Source: a virus. From it: a stretch of 64,000 bases of DNA. The DNA lies in the IMG/VR virus record IMGVR_UViG_3300027971_000039, positions 21,828-85,827 of that record; one strand, 5' to 3'. Below the pieces are notes generated by a model. The model saw only the letters and a list, made by a program, of their open reading frames with translations, did no database searches and was not told the DNA's origin. How positions within the stretch are numbered: position 1 is the first letter of the stretch; every line of letters begins with the position of its first letter. Of the stretch, positions 43,850-52,980 are shown piece by piece. The position numbers and the translations under genes were made by a program.

Positions 43850-44311
43850 TTACTTCTTACCAGCTATGTTTCTTTTTTTAATTGAATTTTTCAAACCACG
43901 AAACTTTTTAATATAATCAGAATCATCTAAATCATCTTCATCAATACTTGAAGCTAATTTATTATGCCCTTGATTCCACATATAGGCAGCTTTTTCTTCA
44001 TCATTTTTCGAACGTTTTAAAACGCGAGTTGCAATATCATCTGCTAAATTTTGTTCTATTCGATCTTGATTTGCTAAAAATTCTTTTAATTGCTCAGGAT
44101 TCATTTGTTGCATTAATGCTTCATCTGGACCGATTTGCCCCTTTAGCTCGCGTCTTTTAATAAATTCTTGAGCTGTTTTAGGCATGATTCCATATTCACC
44201 TATAGCAGCATCTCCTTCATGAATGCCAGATTTAATCGTTGTGTGATCTAAATCTTTTCCACCAGAAGATTCAATTTGTTTTATAATATTTAAAAAATGT
44301 TTTTTATCCAT
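43850..44311 (-). CDS. Lysozyme-like / lytic transglycosylase domain protein, 153 aa
   Basis: ATG 44311 chosen (MDKKHFLNII). Motifs of the SLT fold: catalytic-type Glu E14 in KQIESSGGK, then GEYGIMPKTAQEF (38-50) and AAYMWNQGH (108-116). No signal peptide, so it is likely carried in the virion to open peptidoglycan during DNA entry. It lies in the late structural cluster, away from the endolysin gene. Confidence 0.7.
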   Translation of the reverse strand: MDKKHFLNIIKQIESSGGKDLDHTTIKSGIHEGDAAIGEYGIMPKTAQEFIKRRELKGQIGPDEALMQQMNPEQLKEFLANQDRIEQNLADDIATRVLKRSKNDEEKAAYMWNQGHNKLASSIDEDDLDDSDYIKKFRGLKNSIKKRNIAGKK

Positions 44312-44315
44312 ACAA

Positions 44316-44453
44316 TTAAAACGCAATACCTTTTAATTTTTTAATGCTAGGTTCATGCATTTTTTTTAAAAATTCTTTAGGGTGTTCAGAAGCTTGTTTT
44401 TCAGCAGTAGCTTTCTTTTTAATAACTTTTTTAAGTCGCTTAAATTTAGACAT
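44316..44453 (-). CDS. Small basic protein, 45 aa
   Basis: ATG 44453 to TAA 44316. MSKFKRLKKVIKKKATAEKQ start, resembling MSKFKNLKKSLGK of the 63-aa gene; ends SIKKLKGIAF. Sits between two neighbours with 1-4 nt spacing. Role unknown. Confidence 0.5.
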   Translation of the reverse strand: MSKFKRLKKVIKKKATAEKQASEHPKEFLKKMHEPSIKKLKGIAF

Positions 44454-44454
44454 A

Positions 44455-44712
44455 TTAATCTCGCTTGGATTTGTTGCCAATACATTTCCATTTACGGCGG
44501 CTTAAATTGTTTGGGGAGTTGCTATCACTACGCCAATCGCCTTTGATTTTATTTGATCTAGCACAATATGCGTCCGCTTTAGACGTGGAGGGTCTTATGC
44601 GATCACCACCATCAGATGCTTTACCAGCTTGTCCATAAGACACCTTGCGTGTCCTACCACCAACGGTTTTAATAATCTTTGTAAATCGTTTACCCTTAGC
44701 TGGTTTTGCCAT
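44455..44712 (-). CDS. Small basic Cys-containing protein, 85 aa
   Basis: Sequence GGRTRKVSYGQAGKASDGGDR, then KADAYCARSNKIKGDW and SPNNLSRRKWKCIGNKS: a pattern I recognise from small proteins that travel with the CGS/CRP and DUF5872-like types in aquatic phages. High Lys/Arg and two Cys. Preceded by a late-motif copy. Confidence 0.65.
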   Translation of the reverse strand: MAKPAKGKRFTKIIKTVGGRTRKVSYGQAGKASDGGDRIRPSTSKADAYCARSNKIKGDWRSDSNSPNNLSRRKWKCIGNKSKRD

Positions 44713-44727
44713 AATTATTACCTAACG

Positions 44728-44740
44728 TATAGTTGTTATT
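44728..44740 (-). promoter_or_regulatory. Late-motif copy 5, before 44455-44712
   Basis: Minus-strand AATAACAACTATA, 16 nt before the ATG at 44712. Confidence 0.55.
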
Positions 44741-44912
44741 TTATAAATAAAATGTATAAAAATAATATAATATTAAAAAATACTGAGGTAATAAAGGCTT
44801 TTTTATAAGAATTATGTAGTTTTTTATGTTGCCTATGGGCAACGCTTAAATCAATGAATTCTTTTTTTGGTTTGTGTTCTTTTGGATTTTTTTTAAATAT
44901 AACAACGGCCAT
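44736..44912 (-). CDS. Small membrane protein, 58 aa
   Basis: ATG 44912 chosen (MAVVIFKKNPKEH). Basic cytoplasmic part and one C-terminal TM segment (about 38-57, FITSVFFNIILFLYILF). A late-motif copy ends 3 nt before the ATG. Role unknown; lysis timing is possible for such a protein. Confidence 0.55.
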   Translation of the reverse strand: MAVVIFKKNPKEHKPKKEFIDLSVAHRQHKKLHNSYKKAFITSVFFNIILFLYILFIK

Positions 44913-44914
44913 AT

Positions 44915-44928
44915 TATAAGTTGTTAAA
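44915..44928 (-). promoter_or_regulatory. Late-motif copy 6, before 44736-44912
   Basis: Minus-strand TTTAACAACTTATAA, with one extra T before TATA, immediately before the ATG at 44912. It lies right after the terminator of the spike gene, as expected for a new transcript start. Confidence 0.6.
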
Positions 44929-44930
44929 AT

Positions 44931-44962
44931 AAAAAAAAGGATGGGGCATTTCTGCCCCATCC
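44931..44962 (-). terminator. Rho-independent terminator after spike gene 44987-47044
   Basis: Minus strand: perfect 10-bp stem GGATGGGGCA / TGCCCCATCC, GAAA loop, then eight T. Located 24 nt after the spike stop. Confidence 0.95.
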
Positions 44963-44986
44963 CCTATTATATTAATTTAGTATATA

Positions 44987-47044
44987 TTAAGCTAAAGTAA
45001 AATCAAAGGAAGAAACTCCTTCAATTTCTGATCGCTTAACAACAAGAAGACTTCGATCTGGTTTAGATATAATCACCTTGTGAAGTTCAAAAACATCACC
45101 AGTCATCATTCCAGAACGTAGTTTCATTGCTTTCTGTGATTCAAAATCACGGAAAGATGCCACTAAACGCTTTGAGCTGCCTTGTTTTTTATAAATAAAG
45201 GTAACAAGTTCCCAACTAGATTCACTTGAGAATTGAGCATCAGCTGCTACTTTTGGTAGTGCTTTTACCATATCCTTGGTCATTTCAACTAAAACGGATT
45301 GACCTGGAATTGGTTGAGTTGCAGAAACTAATGCTTTATCTACAGTGACGTTATTTTCTGAAGTTCCAAGTGGAACATAAAAACCAGTGTTTCCTCTTCC
45401 ACCACTAACTTTATTTACGTTATTACGAACAACAATTCCTTCTTGACGGCAACGTATTGCAAAGTTAGCAAAAACGGTATTCGGTTCCCCAGCACCAAAA
45501 ATACCATCAATTTCGTTATTTTCAACTAATCCACCAAAGGATTCAATTGTAACAGCAGAATTGAACATTGATTTGTTACCAGTAGCACTAATAACAGCAC
45601 CAGATTGACCTTTAATCAAATTGTTTTTAAAGGTGAGGTTTTTGAAGTTATTATTTTGTGGTGTAGTATTTGTTCCAATGTAAACAAAGTTTCTTGCAAC
45701 GTTTGGTACAGAATACGCAATATTAACTACAGTAAAACTAATTGTTTGCCCAACAGTTCCAGAAATAAGTTTATTAATTGTAACGTTATTTCCAGACACA
45801 GATTGAACCTGCCCCTGACTAGTCCAAGCAGATGAAGTCATTGAACCACCAACAACAATACCTCTTGTGCTTCCTACTTGTATAACAGATTGAGCACCAA
45901 TCGAAACAATGGTTGCGTTTGCTGTAAAAGTGCTGAATCCAGGCACATCTGCTGGTTCGCTACCAACGAATGTTTTTCCATCGAAAACGCAGTTTTGTAT
46001 TACTCCATTATCTGAAAGGGTTGTACCACCAGACATAACAGCAGAGTCACCATTCGCAGTGAATCTACAATTTTCAATTAAGAAATTAAGATATCCACTA
46101 CCACTAGAGTTACCAAAACCTAAAGCAGCACCTTCCTGCCCAACGCTTCCGTCAAATCCAATAGCGGTTAAATTACGAATAACCATTCCATTTGAATTTT
46201 GAGTAAAAGCAATGGTAGCGGGGACGCTGCTGGTATTTATCGTCTGTGTAATTGATACGTTTGTTCTTGCTGCTTTAAAGCTAAAAACAACTTTTGAACC
46301 AGTTGCACTGACAGGAGTTGATAGTGTAATGACCTTAGTAGTAGCATTAATAGCAGAAATAACCGATTCAACGCCACTCCCTACAATTTTTTGTCCAACA
46401 ACAATACCAGTAACACTTGGTAGTGTGATTGTTGTACTTCCTTGTGTTACGTTTGCAGCTAATTTAAAAGACAATACAACACCTGATCCACCAGCAGAAG
46501 TTGCTGCATCTAAAGTGATAACCCTAGTGGTTGCATTGATTGCTGTAATATAAGCATTAACACCAACACCTTCTACTTTCATTCCAACAACAAGACTTGT
46601 TGTGTTTGGTAATGTAATTGTTGTTACACCAGAAGCAACTGTTGTTGTTTTAGAAACAACAGTAGGATCTGCCGAAGCTACTGTGGGCAATGATACGCGG
46701 AATTGTGTTGCGCTAATAATTTGCGAAACCCGCGATCCAGATGTAATATTAGTTCCACTTACTGATTTACCACGAACTAAAGCGGCAGTTGATGAAACTG
46801 TTATAACATCTTCTCCTGAAAAGAAAGAAGAACCAGTAAGAACATCATTTGCTAGTTTGCCTTGAAGAACGGTAAGATCTTTTCCAGCACCTTGCATTGT
46901 TATGGTTTTACCCATAAAATCAATGTTTTCGTTCCAAGTACCTTCGCCGATATTAACAATATCACCAGTAACTGCATCGTAAATAGCAGACTGGATTTGT
47001 GTGTGGGTTCCAGACCCATCTTTTTTTACATAAAATGTAGACAT
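44987..47044 (-). CDS. Beta-helix tail spike, 685 aa
   Basis: The N-terminus (YVKKDGSGTHTQIQSAI, then GDIVNIGEGTWNENI) is the start of a pectate-lyase-like right-handed beta-helix. It is interrupted by three copies of a 50-60 residue module of the type TTITLPxxTxxVVGxKVxGxG...AINATTxVITL. Helix rungs then resume (IRNLTAIGFDG, LIENCRFTANGD). Candidate receptor-binding or depolymerising spike; no catalytic site identified. Confidence 0.7.
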   Translation of the reverse strand: MSTFYVKKDGSGTHTQIQSAIYDAVTGDIVNIGEGTWNENIDFMGKTITMQGAGKDLTVLQGKLANDVLTGSSFFSGEDVITVSSTAALVRGKSVSGTNITSGSRVSQIISATQFRVSLPTVASADPTVVSKTTTVASGVTTITLPNTTSLVVGMKVEGVGVNAYITAINATTRVITLDAATSAGGSGVVLSFKLAANVTQGSTTITLPSVTGIVVGQKIVGSGVESVISAINATTKVITLSTPVSATGSKVVFSFKAARTNVSITQTINTSSVPATIAFTQNSNGMVIRNLTAIGFDGSVGQEGAALGFGNSSGSGYLNFLIENCRFTANGDSAVMSGGTTLSDNGVIQNCVFDGKTFVGSEPADVPGFSTFTANATIVSIGAQSVIQVGSTRGIVVGGSMTSSAWTSQGQVQSVSGNNVTINKLISGTVGQTISFTVVNIAYSVPNVARNFVYIGTNTTPQNNNFKNLTFKNNLIKGQSGAVISATGNKSMFNSAVTIESFGGLVENNEIDGIFGAGEPNTVFANFAIRCRQEGIVVRNNVNKVSGGRGNTGFYVPLGTSENNVTVDKALVSATQPIPGQSVLVEMTKDMVKALPKVAADAQFSSESSWELVTFIYKKQGSSKRLVASFRDFESQKAMKLRSGMMTGDVFELHKVIISKPDRSLLVVKRSEIEGVSSFDFTLA

Positions 47045-47100
47045 ATTTTTTTTCCTTTTTATTTAACCGATCTGGAATTAGATCGTTATATAAGAAGCAA

Positions 47101-47128
47101 AGGGGCTAGTGATTTCTCACCAGCCCCT
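47101..47128 (-). terminator. Terminator-like hairpin after the 995-aa gene
   Basis: Minus strand: 12-bp stem AGGGGCTGGTGA / TCACTAGCCCCT (one G-U), GAAA loop, then TTGCTTCTT. The T tract is imperfect, so termination may be partial. Confidence 0.75.
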
Positions 47129-47152
47129 AAGCTAAACTAAACTGCTAAGTTA

Positions 47153-50140
47153 TTAGCTAACTTGGCAATCTTCGCTCTCAATTTCAACAGGGAGAGCTTG
47201 TCCTGAGTTCTTACCTTTAAGGTCAACGGCGCGAGCCTTTTTAACCGTAATTTCAGAAGTTTTTGCAGCAACGCGAAGACCAACGGCCTTTTCTTTGCCT
47301 TCAAGAGCTTCAGCACGAACGTTTTCAACTGATACGTCGGATGACTTACCGCGAATTTCAACGCCAGCAATCATGCTACCTGATTTACTGTCTGCAACAA
47401 GAACATCTTCAATAGATCCATCGGTACATCCGTTAATGGAAACACCGCGAATTTTATGAACACCTGATTCTGGTTCAGACTCTTCATTGACACCGAATGC
47501 AACTTGTTGTGCATCCGAGCCTAGAGACTTAATAGAATCTTTTGCATCAGCAGTCTGGTGATCTTTAATCACAACGCGCTCAACGCTGAATCCAGCGGCA
47601 CTGTCAATACGAACACCGAAAGAACCTTTATGAACGTGATGTTGTCCATCGAGGTTACGAACGAGTTTGTAGGTGACTGGACCACTTCCTGAACCGAATC
47701 CGAGTAGAGAAGCGCACTGTTCATAAGTAACAGGAGTTTCGCTGTCGGCAGTTACAAGAGCTAAAGTTTCAGAGTTAACAAGTTTTAGCTTGAAGAGACT
47801 GTCGCTTAGATCTGGCAATAGAGCTGCTGAGTAAGCAACGGTTTGACGACGATCAGTTCTAGCTGCTGCTTGTTCAAGAATTTTATCTTTGTCGATAGAC
47901 AAAGATCCATCTGCTTTTTCAAGCCAAGGATAAATTTCACCATAGCCATAATAAGTGCCGTCATCTTGGAAAATATCTCCCTGATAACCACCTTTTAGAC
48001 CAACGTGGTTAGCAGTAAGAGCACCAAGAGCACTCATCATTGATTTACGAAGTGCAAGAACACCGATATCAATGTTTGAATTATCAACGCCACCTAGCTG
48101 TGCTTGTGGAATCGCTCCGGTGAAGTACTTTTTAAGTAATTGCGCTGCTTCAACTGCGGCAAGACCAGCTTCAACAACATCGTTTCCTTTGTACAATCCG
48201 CTTGCTTTTTTAGCGGTCCATGCAGAAGAACCACCAGCTGCAACATAGTTAGCTACAGCTTTAGCTGCTGTATCAAATGAGTCTACTGGTTTTGCTTCGG
48301 CAGCATATGCTTTTGCAACAGATTCAATCGCTTCTTTTGAAAGAAGGAGTGTTGCTGGTGCCATAGAAGCTGCATCAGATTGAGCATTAGTGTATCCAAA
48401 TGGACGCAATCCGTTTCCATTAAAGGTTTTGTTAAATCCCTTTCCTGGGGCAGCAATTGCAATTGTTTCCATTGGAGCAAGATGCATTCCACTGAAAGTA
48501 CAATCAAGAATATAAATATCTTGAACAGTACCGCCGCGAGAAGACGCTAGAGGACCAACGCCTTCGGAACTAGACCCAACACGGAAACCATAAGAAACAG
48601 AGTCAGGATAACGGAATCCATCTGATGTTCTTGGGTTTTGTGCAATAAGGTTAGTAGAACGTGGAATCTGTGCAACACTTGTCATTTGCTGTAAACCGTT
48701 CATAGCAAGACCAGCGCGATTAGCTCCAGCAACGTTTAATGCATTGTGGCCAGTGTTAACTTGAATGTAAGTGTCATCGGCAGATTTCATTGATTTGCGA
48801 TGAGCAGCTTGCATTGCGAGAAGGGCTTTACGAACACCAGCTGCTTGAGCAGAAGGAACACCTGCTGTAACAAGTTCAGCTTCTGATTTAATTACAGGAT
48901 AACGTGTTGTTTTCCCGTTTCCGAAAGTATCGGTTGCACCGCTCGCGATTGAATCCCACTTCATCCAAGGACAAGCTAATGCCCCAGAGGTTGCCCAAGT
49001 TGAAGGACGTTCAAAATAACCAAGCATAATTTCTACGTTAGCTAACTGTGCATAGTGAGAAAGCGCCATAGAGCTGTTTGAAACTGCTTTATTGAGCATT
49101 TCTTGATGAACATCTTTAAAAACAATCTGTGAAGAATCGTTAAAAATTGCTGTTCCGAAATATGAACCTTGGTTAACAGTTGAAGCGTTTCCTGAAGAAA
49201 TACCTTCAACTAAGAGCCCTTTTACAAAATGGCCGCGAATAGCAAAGTGGTTGTTACGAGCGAGTCGTCCAACACCAGTTGAGCTATAGATGTGAGCATT
49301 TTGAGCACCTTTTGATGAAAGACCAGCAAAGTGACCATCTGATAAGTCAATGATTGAGCTAAAAGCGGCAACTCGATTTGGACGCTCGTGCGCACCAATA
49401 CTAAAACCAGCTAAATCAATAACTTGATCCTTACCCCACATACGAATCTCAGAGTTTACCCCAAGAAGCATGATTGGTTGTCTAGATGCATCGGTAGTAG
49501 ACCAAAGAGACACTGGATCTTTAAGATACTCAACATCACCGCGATAGTTAACGGGTTTTGCAAATCCACGGTGAGAAAGTGACTCTTGTTCAACTGTACC
49601 AGGGAGTGCGTGAACTAATCCTGTATTTTGAACGCCGTTTAAAGTGCTGTTTGCCGCTTGAAAGCCAGGGAAAATAGCGTTACGAATAGCGTTAACAATA
49701 TCGCCCATTAGTTTTAATTGACAAGGAACTTCACCAAGAATAACAGTTCCCCAACGAAGTGCAGCATCGTCAGCGAATAGTAGAACTGTTTTTCCAGAAG
49801 CACGCTTTTTAAGCGCATCCATCATTGTTCCAGAAGGAATTCCGTCTGCGATGTTGGCTGCTTTAATAGAAGCAAGGTCAAGAACAACGCGAGTACCAAT
49901 AACAGTACCATCTTCGCGATGATCGGGAACGCGAGTTTCGCGACGACCATTGTTAGCAACAAGTGCTCCACCAACAGCAGCTGGTGCTGTTGATGAACCT
50001 GGCGCTCCACCAACAGGAATCAACCCAATTGCTTCGTCGAAACGAATTGTGCCACCTGCTTCATATTTTTTTACAAGACGCTCGCGCTCTGCTTTTAGTT
50101 TTTGATAGAGTGCTTCGCCTTTTAATTTTGATTTACTCAT
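47153..50140 (-). CDS. Large beta-helix-like virion protein, 995 aa
   Basis: Alternating beta rungs (HIYSSTGVGRLARNNHFAIRG; VRAEALEGKEKAVGLRV) in the middle and C-terminal parts suggest parallel beta-helix folds, with an Ala-rich helical insertion at about 610-680. The N-terminal coiled segment (KLKAERERLVKKYEAGG) could anchor it. Codon choice looks richer in G/C at third positions than neighbouring fibre genes, which hints at separate origin. Probably a spike or host-surface protein; no enzyme motif seen. Confidence 0.55.
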   Translation of the reverse strand: MSKSKLKGEALYQKLKAERERLVKKYEAGGTIRFDEAIGLIPVGGAPGSSTAPAAVGGALVANNGRRETRVPDHREDGTVIGTRVVLDLASIKAANIADGIPSGTMMDALKKRASGKTVLLFADDAALRWGTVILGEVPCQLKLMGDIVNAIRNAIFPGFQAANSTLNGVQNTGLVHALPGTVEQESLSHRGFAKPVNYRGDVEYLKDPVSLWSTTDASRQPIMLLGVNSEIRMWGKDQVIDLAGFSIGAHERPNRVAAFSSIIDLSDGHFAGLSSKGAQNAHIYSSTGVGRLARNNHFAIRGHFVKGLLVEGISSGNASTVNQGSYFGTAIFNDSSQIVFKDVHQEMLNKAVSNSSMALSHYAQLANVEIMLGYFERPSTWATSGALACPWMKWDSIASGATDTFGNGKTTRYPVIKSEAELVTAGVPSAQAAGVRKALLAMQAAHRKSMKSADDTYIQVNTGHNALNVAGANRAGLAMNGLQQMTSVAQIPRSTNLIAQNPRTSDGFRYPDSVSYGFRVGSSSEGVGPLASSRGGTVQDIYILDCTFSGMHLAPMETIAIAAPGKGFNKTFNGNGLRPFGYTNAQSDAASMAPATLLLSKEAIESVAKAYAAEAKPVDSFDTAAKAVANYVAAGGSSAWTAKKASGLYKGNDVVEAGLAAVEAAQLLKKYFTGAIPQAQLGGVDNSNIDIGVLALRKSMMSALGALTANHVGLKGGYQGDIFQDDGTYYGYGEIYPWLEKADGSLSIDKDKILEQAAARTDRRQTVAYSAALLPDLSDSLFKLKLVNSETLALVTADSETPVTYEQCASLLGFGSGSGPVTYKLVRNLDGQHHVHKGSFGVRIDSAAGFSVERVVIKDHQTADAKDSIKSLGSDAQQVAFGVNEESEPESGVHKIRGVSINGCTDGSIEDVLVADSKSGSMIAGVEIRGKSSDVSVENVRAEALEGKEKAVGLRVAAKTSEITVKKARAVDLKGKNSGQALPVEIESEDCQVS

Positions 50141-50170
50141 AGTATACCTTTCGATAGTTTATTTTATTAT

Positions 50171-50220
50171 AATAAAAAATGGAGATGTGTGGCTAATGTT
50201 ATTAAACACACACCCCCATT
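50171..50220 (-). terminator. Rho-independent terminator after the coiled-coil fibre
   Basis: Minus strand: 14-bp stem AATGGGGGTGTGTG / CACACATCTCCATT (two G-U), 15-nt loop, then TTTTTATT. It separates the 888-aa fibre gene from the 995-aa gene. Confidence 0.85.
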
Positions 50221-50222
50221 AC

Positions 50223-50235
50223 AAAGTTGTTAATT
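50223..50235 (-). promoter_or_regulatory. Late-motif copy 7 (weak)
   Basis: Minus-strand AATTAACAACTTT, directly after the fibre stop and upstream of the terminator hairpin. TATA is replaced by TTTG. Its place before a terminator makes it the least convincing copy. Confidence 0.35.
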
Positions 50236-50236
50236 C

Positions 50237-52903
50237 TTACGAACGAACATCTTTTAAATACCTTACACGTAGTTTGTCACCAAGTGCAAGTGCTTCTGCT
50301 TCTCCTTGTAACATAGAGCCAGCAAAAGTTAATCTTGTTTTTCCGTTCATGACAGAAACTTCATAATCTTCACCTTCAAGCATCATTAAACGATCAATTG
50401 AGAAAACAATTGACATTGAGAATGCTTTATGGCTAAGTTCAATGTAGTTATTTGCAATAGTTTGTGAAGAAACCATGAAGGAATCAACAGCAAAACGACC
50501 ACCGAAATCATCAGCAAGACTTTCTGCGTATTGTTTTGCTTCCTGTTTAGCAGCAGCAATATAACCAGTGACAGAAGTAGCAAAATTTTCATCATTACCA
50601 AGAGCTTCTGCTAACTCACGAAGAGTATCGAGCATCTCTGGCGCAGAATCAATAACCGCTGCTACTTTTTGATTGGTGTATTCTTTAGATTCAAAAAGAA
50701 CGCGACTGTCTTCAGAAGCACGTAATGCTTCTTCTGCATCAATTTCATATTGAAGTTGAGCTTCACGAGCCATCGCACGAGTTTCTTCTGCAAGAACTTC
50801 AGCGTCGGTGTATACTTTAGATTCAGAAAGAACACGAATATCTTCGCTTGCACGAAGTAGTTCTTCAGCATCAATTTCAGATTGAAGTAAAGCTTCAACA
50901 CCCATTGCTCGTGTTTTTTCAGCATCGGTATAAGTTTTAGCTTCACCAAGAACACGAATATCTTCAGAAGCACGAAGTGTTGCTTCTGCTGAATCAGCGG
51001 CAATACGTGCAGCGGTTTCAGCAGCTTCAGCTGCCATTGCGCGAGTTTTTTCAGCATCAGTGTATGCTTTAGCTTCACCAAGAACTCTTACATCTTCGCT
51101 TGCACGAAGAGCCGCTTCAGCAGCTTCAGCTGCCATCGCACGAGTTTCTTCTGCGTTAACATCAGAAATACGATCTACAATTTCTTGATCTAAGTCAAAT
51201 CGTAATTCTTGTGCATAACCATCTAAATCGTCAAGATCTAGTCTGATTGCAGCATCAGCAGCAGCAAATTCAGAACGAATTGCAGCTTCTTGTGCCATTG
51301 CACGAGCTTTTTCGACATCAGTGTATGCTTTAGCTTCACCAAGAACTCTTACATCTTCAGAAGCACGGAGGAGTTCTTCGGCATCAATTTCAGATTGAAG
51401 CTGGGCTTCACGAGCCATTGCACGAACTTCTTCAGCATCAATTTCGGATTGAAGTTGAGCTTCACGAGCCATCGCACGTGATTCTTCAGCATCAATGTCT
51501 GACTGAAGTCCAGCTTCAGCTGCCATTGCACGAGCTTTTTCAGCGTCGGTGTATGCCATTGCATCAGATTCAGCTTTAGCAATTGACCCTTCACCAGTTC
51601 CTTCTATAACATCTAAACGAGTTTCATGATCGTATAGTTGTGATAAAATTTGTGAGGTTGCAGTTTGATCTGAAGCAATATACTCAGCAATTTCACGAAG
51701 AGTATTATACGCTTCGGGAGCGGCATCAATAACAGACGCAATGCTCATGTCTGTGTATGCTTTAGATTCACTTAATACACGGGCATCTTCAGATTCACGA
51801 GTTAAAGCTTCAGCAGCTTCAGCAGCCATTGCACGAACTTTTTCTTCGTCAGTATATGCTTTAGCTTCACCGAGAACCCGAATGTCTTCAGAAGCACGTA
51901 ATTCTTCTTCTGCATCAATTTCAGATTGAAGTGCTTCTTCTGCAAGCTGTGCTCGGGATTCCTCTGTCCAAATTTGTTCTTGAAGATATTGCTCGGCTGC
52001 CATTGCACGAACTTTTTCTTCGTCAGTATACAATTTAGCTTCACTTAATACACGAATATCTTCAGAAGCGCGAGTTGTAATTTCTTGCTCTATATCAAAA
52101 TGTAATTCGTCAAGACCTAGTCTGATTTCAGCATCAGCAGCTGCAAATTCAGAACGAATTGCCGCTTCTTGCACCATTGCACGATATTCTTCATTAAGAA
52201 CTATTTGATTGGTGTAAGTTTTAGATTCAGATAATACACGAACGTCTTCAGACGCACGAAGTTCTGCTTCAGCAGCTTCAGCTGCCATTGCGCGAGTTTT
52301 TTCTGCGTCAGTATATAATTTAGACTCAGAAAGAACGCGAGCATCTTCAGAAGTTCGAGTTGCAATTTCAGAATCTAGATCATCACGAAGCAATTGATCA
52401 GCAGCTTCTCTAGCTGTTTTTTCAACTAAATCAGCAGCAGCAAAGTCATAACGAATGTCGGCATCTTCCGCAGAACGGATTGCTGCTTCTTCTGAAACTT
52501 TTTCGTCTGTATAATCTTTAGATTCTAGTAAAACCAAAGCATCAGCAGCTGCAAATTCTCCACGAATTGCAGAGTCTGCATCTTCACGAGCAGCTTGTTC
52601 AGCGGCATCAGCGGCTGCACGAGCAAGAGCTTCTGCTGCATCAGCAGCTGCACGAGCAAGAGCTTCTGCTGCATCACCAGCATCAACATAAGATTTTCTT
52701 GCCAATTCATTTGCATGAGTTGGGTCATAAGAAACTCTTGGCATCTCTAGAAGTTGGAATTTATTATCAGAATCTAGTTTAAATAAAGCAGCTTCAGAAC
52801 CATCTACTTTAAGTGCTTTAAATGAATCTTCATTTAAAAATAAGACTTTAGAACCATCTACGCTCTGCGAACGTAAAAACTTCTTTTTGATTTGAATACT
52901 CAT
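50237..52903 (-). CDS. Long coiled-coil tail fibre, 888 aa
   Basis: ATG 52903 follows AAAAGGAGAAAAT. After an N-terminal attachment domain (about 1-65, ending NELARKSYVDAGD), residues about 65-760 are repeats built from RASEDxRVLxEAKxYTDxEKxRAMAxEA (in pieces: RASEDVRVLGEAKAYTD and EKARAMAAEA), a trimeric coiled-coil shaft. Two DAAPEAYNTLREIAEYIAS-like segments interrupt it. The last 60 residues form a beta domain also seen in the 147-aa neighbour. Confidence 0.75.
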   Translation of the reverse strand: MSIQIKKKFLRSQSVDGSKVLFLNEDSFKALKVDGSEAALFKLDSDNKFQLLEMPRVSYDPTHANELARKSYVDAGDAAEALARAAADAAEALARAAADAAEQAAREDADSAIRGEFAAADALVLLESKDYTDEKVSEEAAIRSAEDADIRYDFAAADLVEKTAREAADQLLRDDLDSEIATRTSEDARVLSESKLYTDAEKTRAMAAEAAEAELRASEDVRVLSESKTYTNQIVLNEEYRAMVQEAAIRSEFAAADAEIRLGLDELHFDIEQEITTRASEDIRVLSEAKLYTDEEKVRAMAAEQYLQEQIWTEESRAQLAEEALQSEIDAEEELRASEDIRVLGEAKAYTDEEKVRAMAAEAAEALTRESEDARVLSESKAYTDMSIASVIDAAPEAYNTLREIAEYIASDQTATSQILSQLYDHETRLDVIEGTGEGSIAKAESDAMAYTDAEKARAMAAEAGLQSDIDAEESRAMAREAQLQSEIDAEEVRAMAREAQLQSEIDAEELLRASEDVRVLGEAKAYTDVEKARAMAQEAAIRSEFAAADAAIRLDLDDLDGYAQELRFDLDQEIVDRISDVNAEETRAMAAEAAEAALRASEDVRVLGEAKAYTDAEKTRAMAAEAAETAARIAADSAEATLRASEDIRVLGEAKTYTDAEKTRAMGVEALLQSEIDAEELLRASEDIRVLSESKVYTDAEVLAEETRAMAREAQLQYEIDAEEALRASEDSRVLFESKEYTNQKVAAVIDSAPEMLDTLRELAEALGNDENFATSVTGYIAAAKQEAKQYAESLADDFGGRFAVDSFMVSSQTIANNYIELSHKAFSMSIVFSIDRLMMLEGEDYEVSVMNGKTRLTFAGSMLQGEAEALALGDKLRVRYLKDVRS

Positions 52904-52935
52904 ATTTTCTCCTTTTATGAGCTTTAAATACACCA

Positions 52936-52963
52936 CTCCCTTGAATAGAAACATCCAAAGGAG
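52936..52963 (-). other. 5'-leader hairpin before the coiled-coil fibre
   Basis: Minus strand: CTCCTTTG / CAAGGGAG, 8 bp with one G-U and a 12-nt loop, lying between the upstream stop and the fibre ribosome-binding site. No T tract follows, so it is more likely an RNA-stability or translation element than a terminator. Confidence 0.4.
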
Positions 52964-52980
52964 AAATATATATTATTTGA

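Noticed and set aside
47062-47090. CGATCT/AGATCG hairpin as a second terminator before 47044
   Set aside because: No T tract follows and the stem is only 6 bp; it is more likely a leader feature or chance.
50640-52440. Repeat array resembling CRISPR
   Set aside because: The repeats are imperfect, coding in one long frame and lack unique spacers; they encode a coiled-coil fibre.
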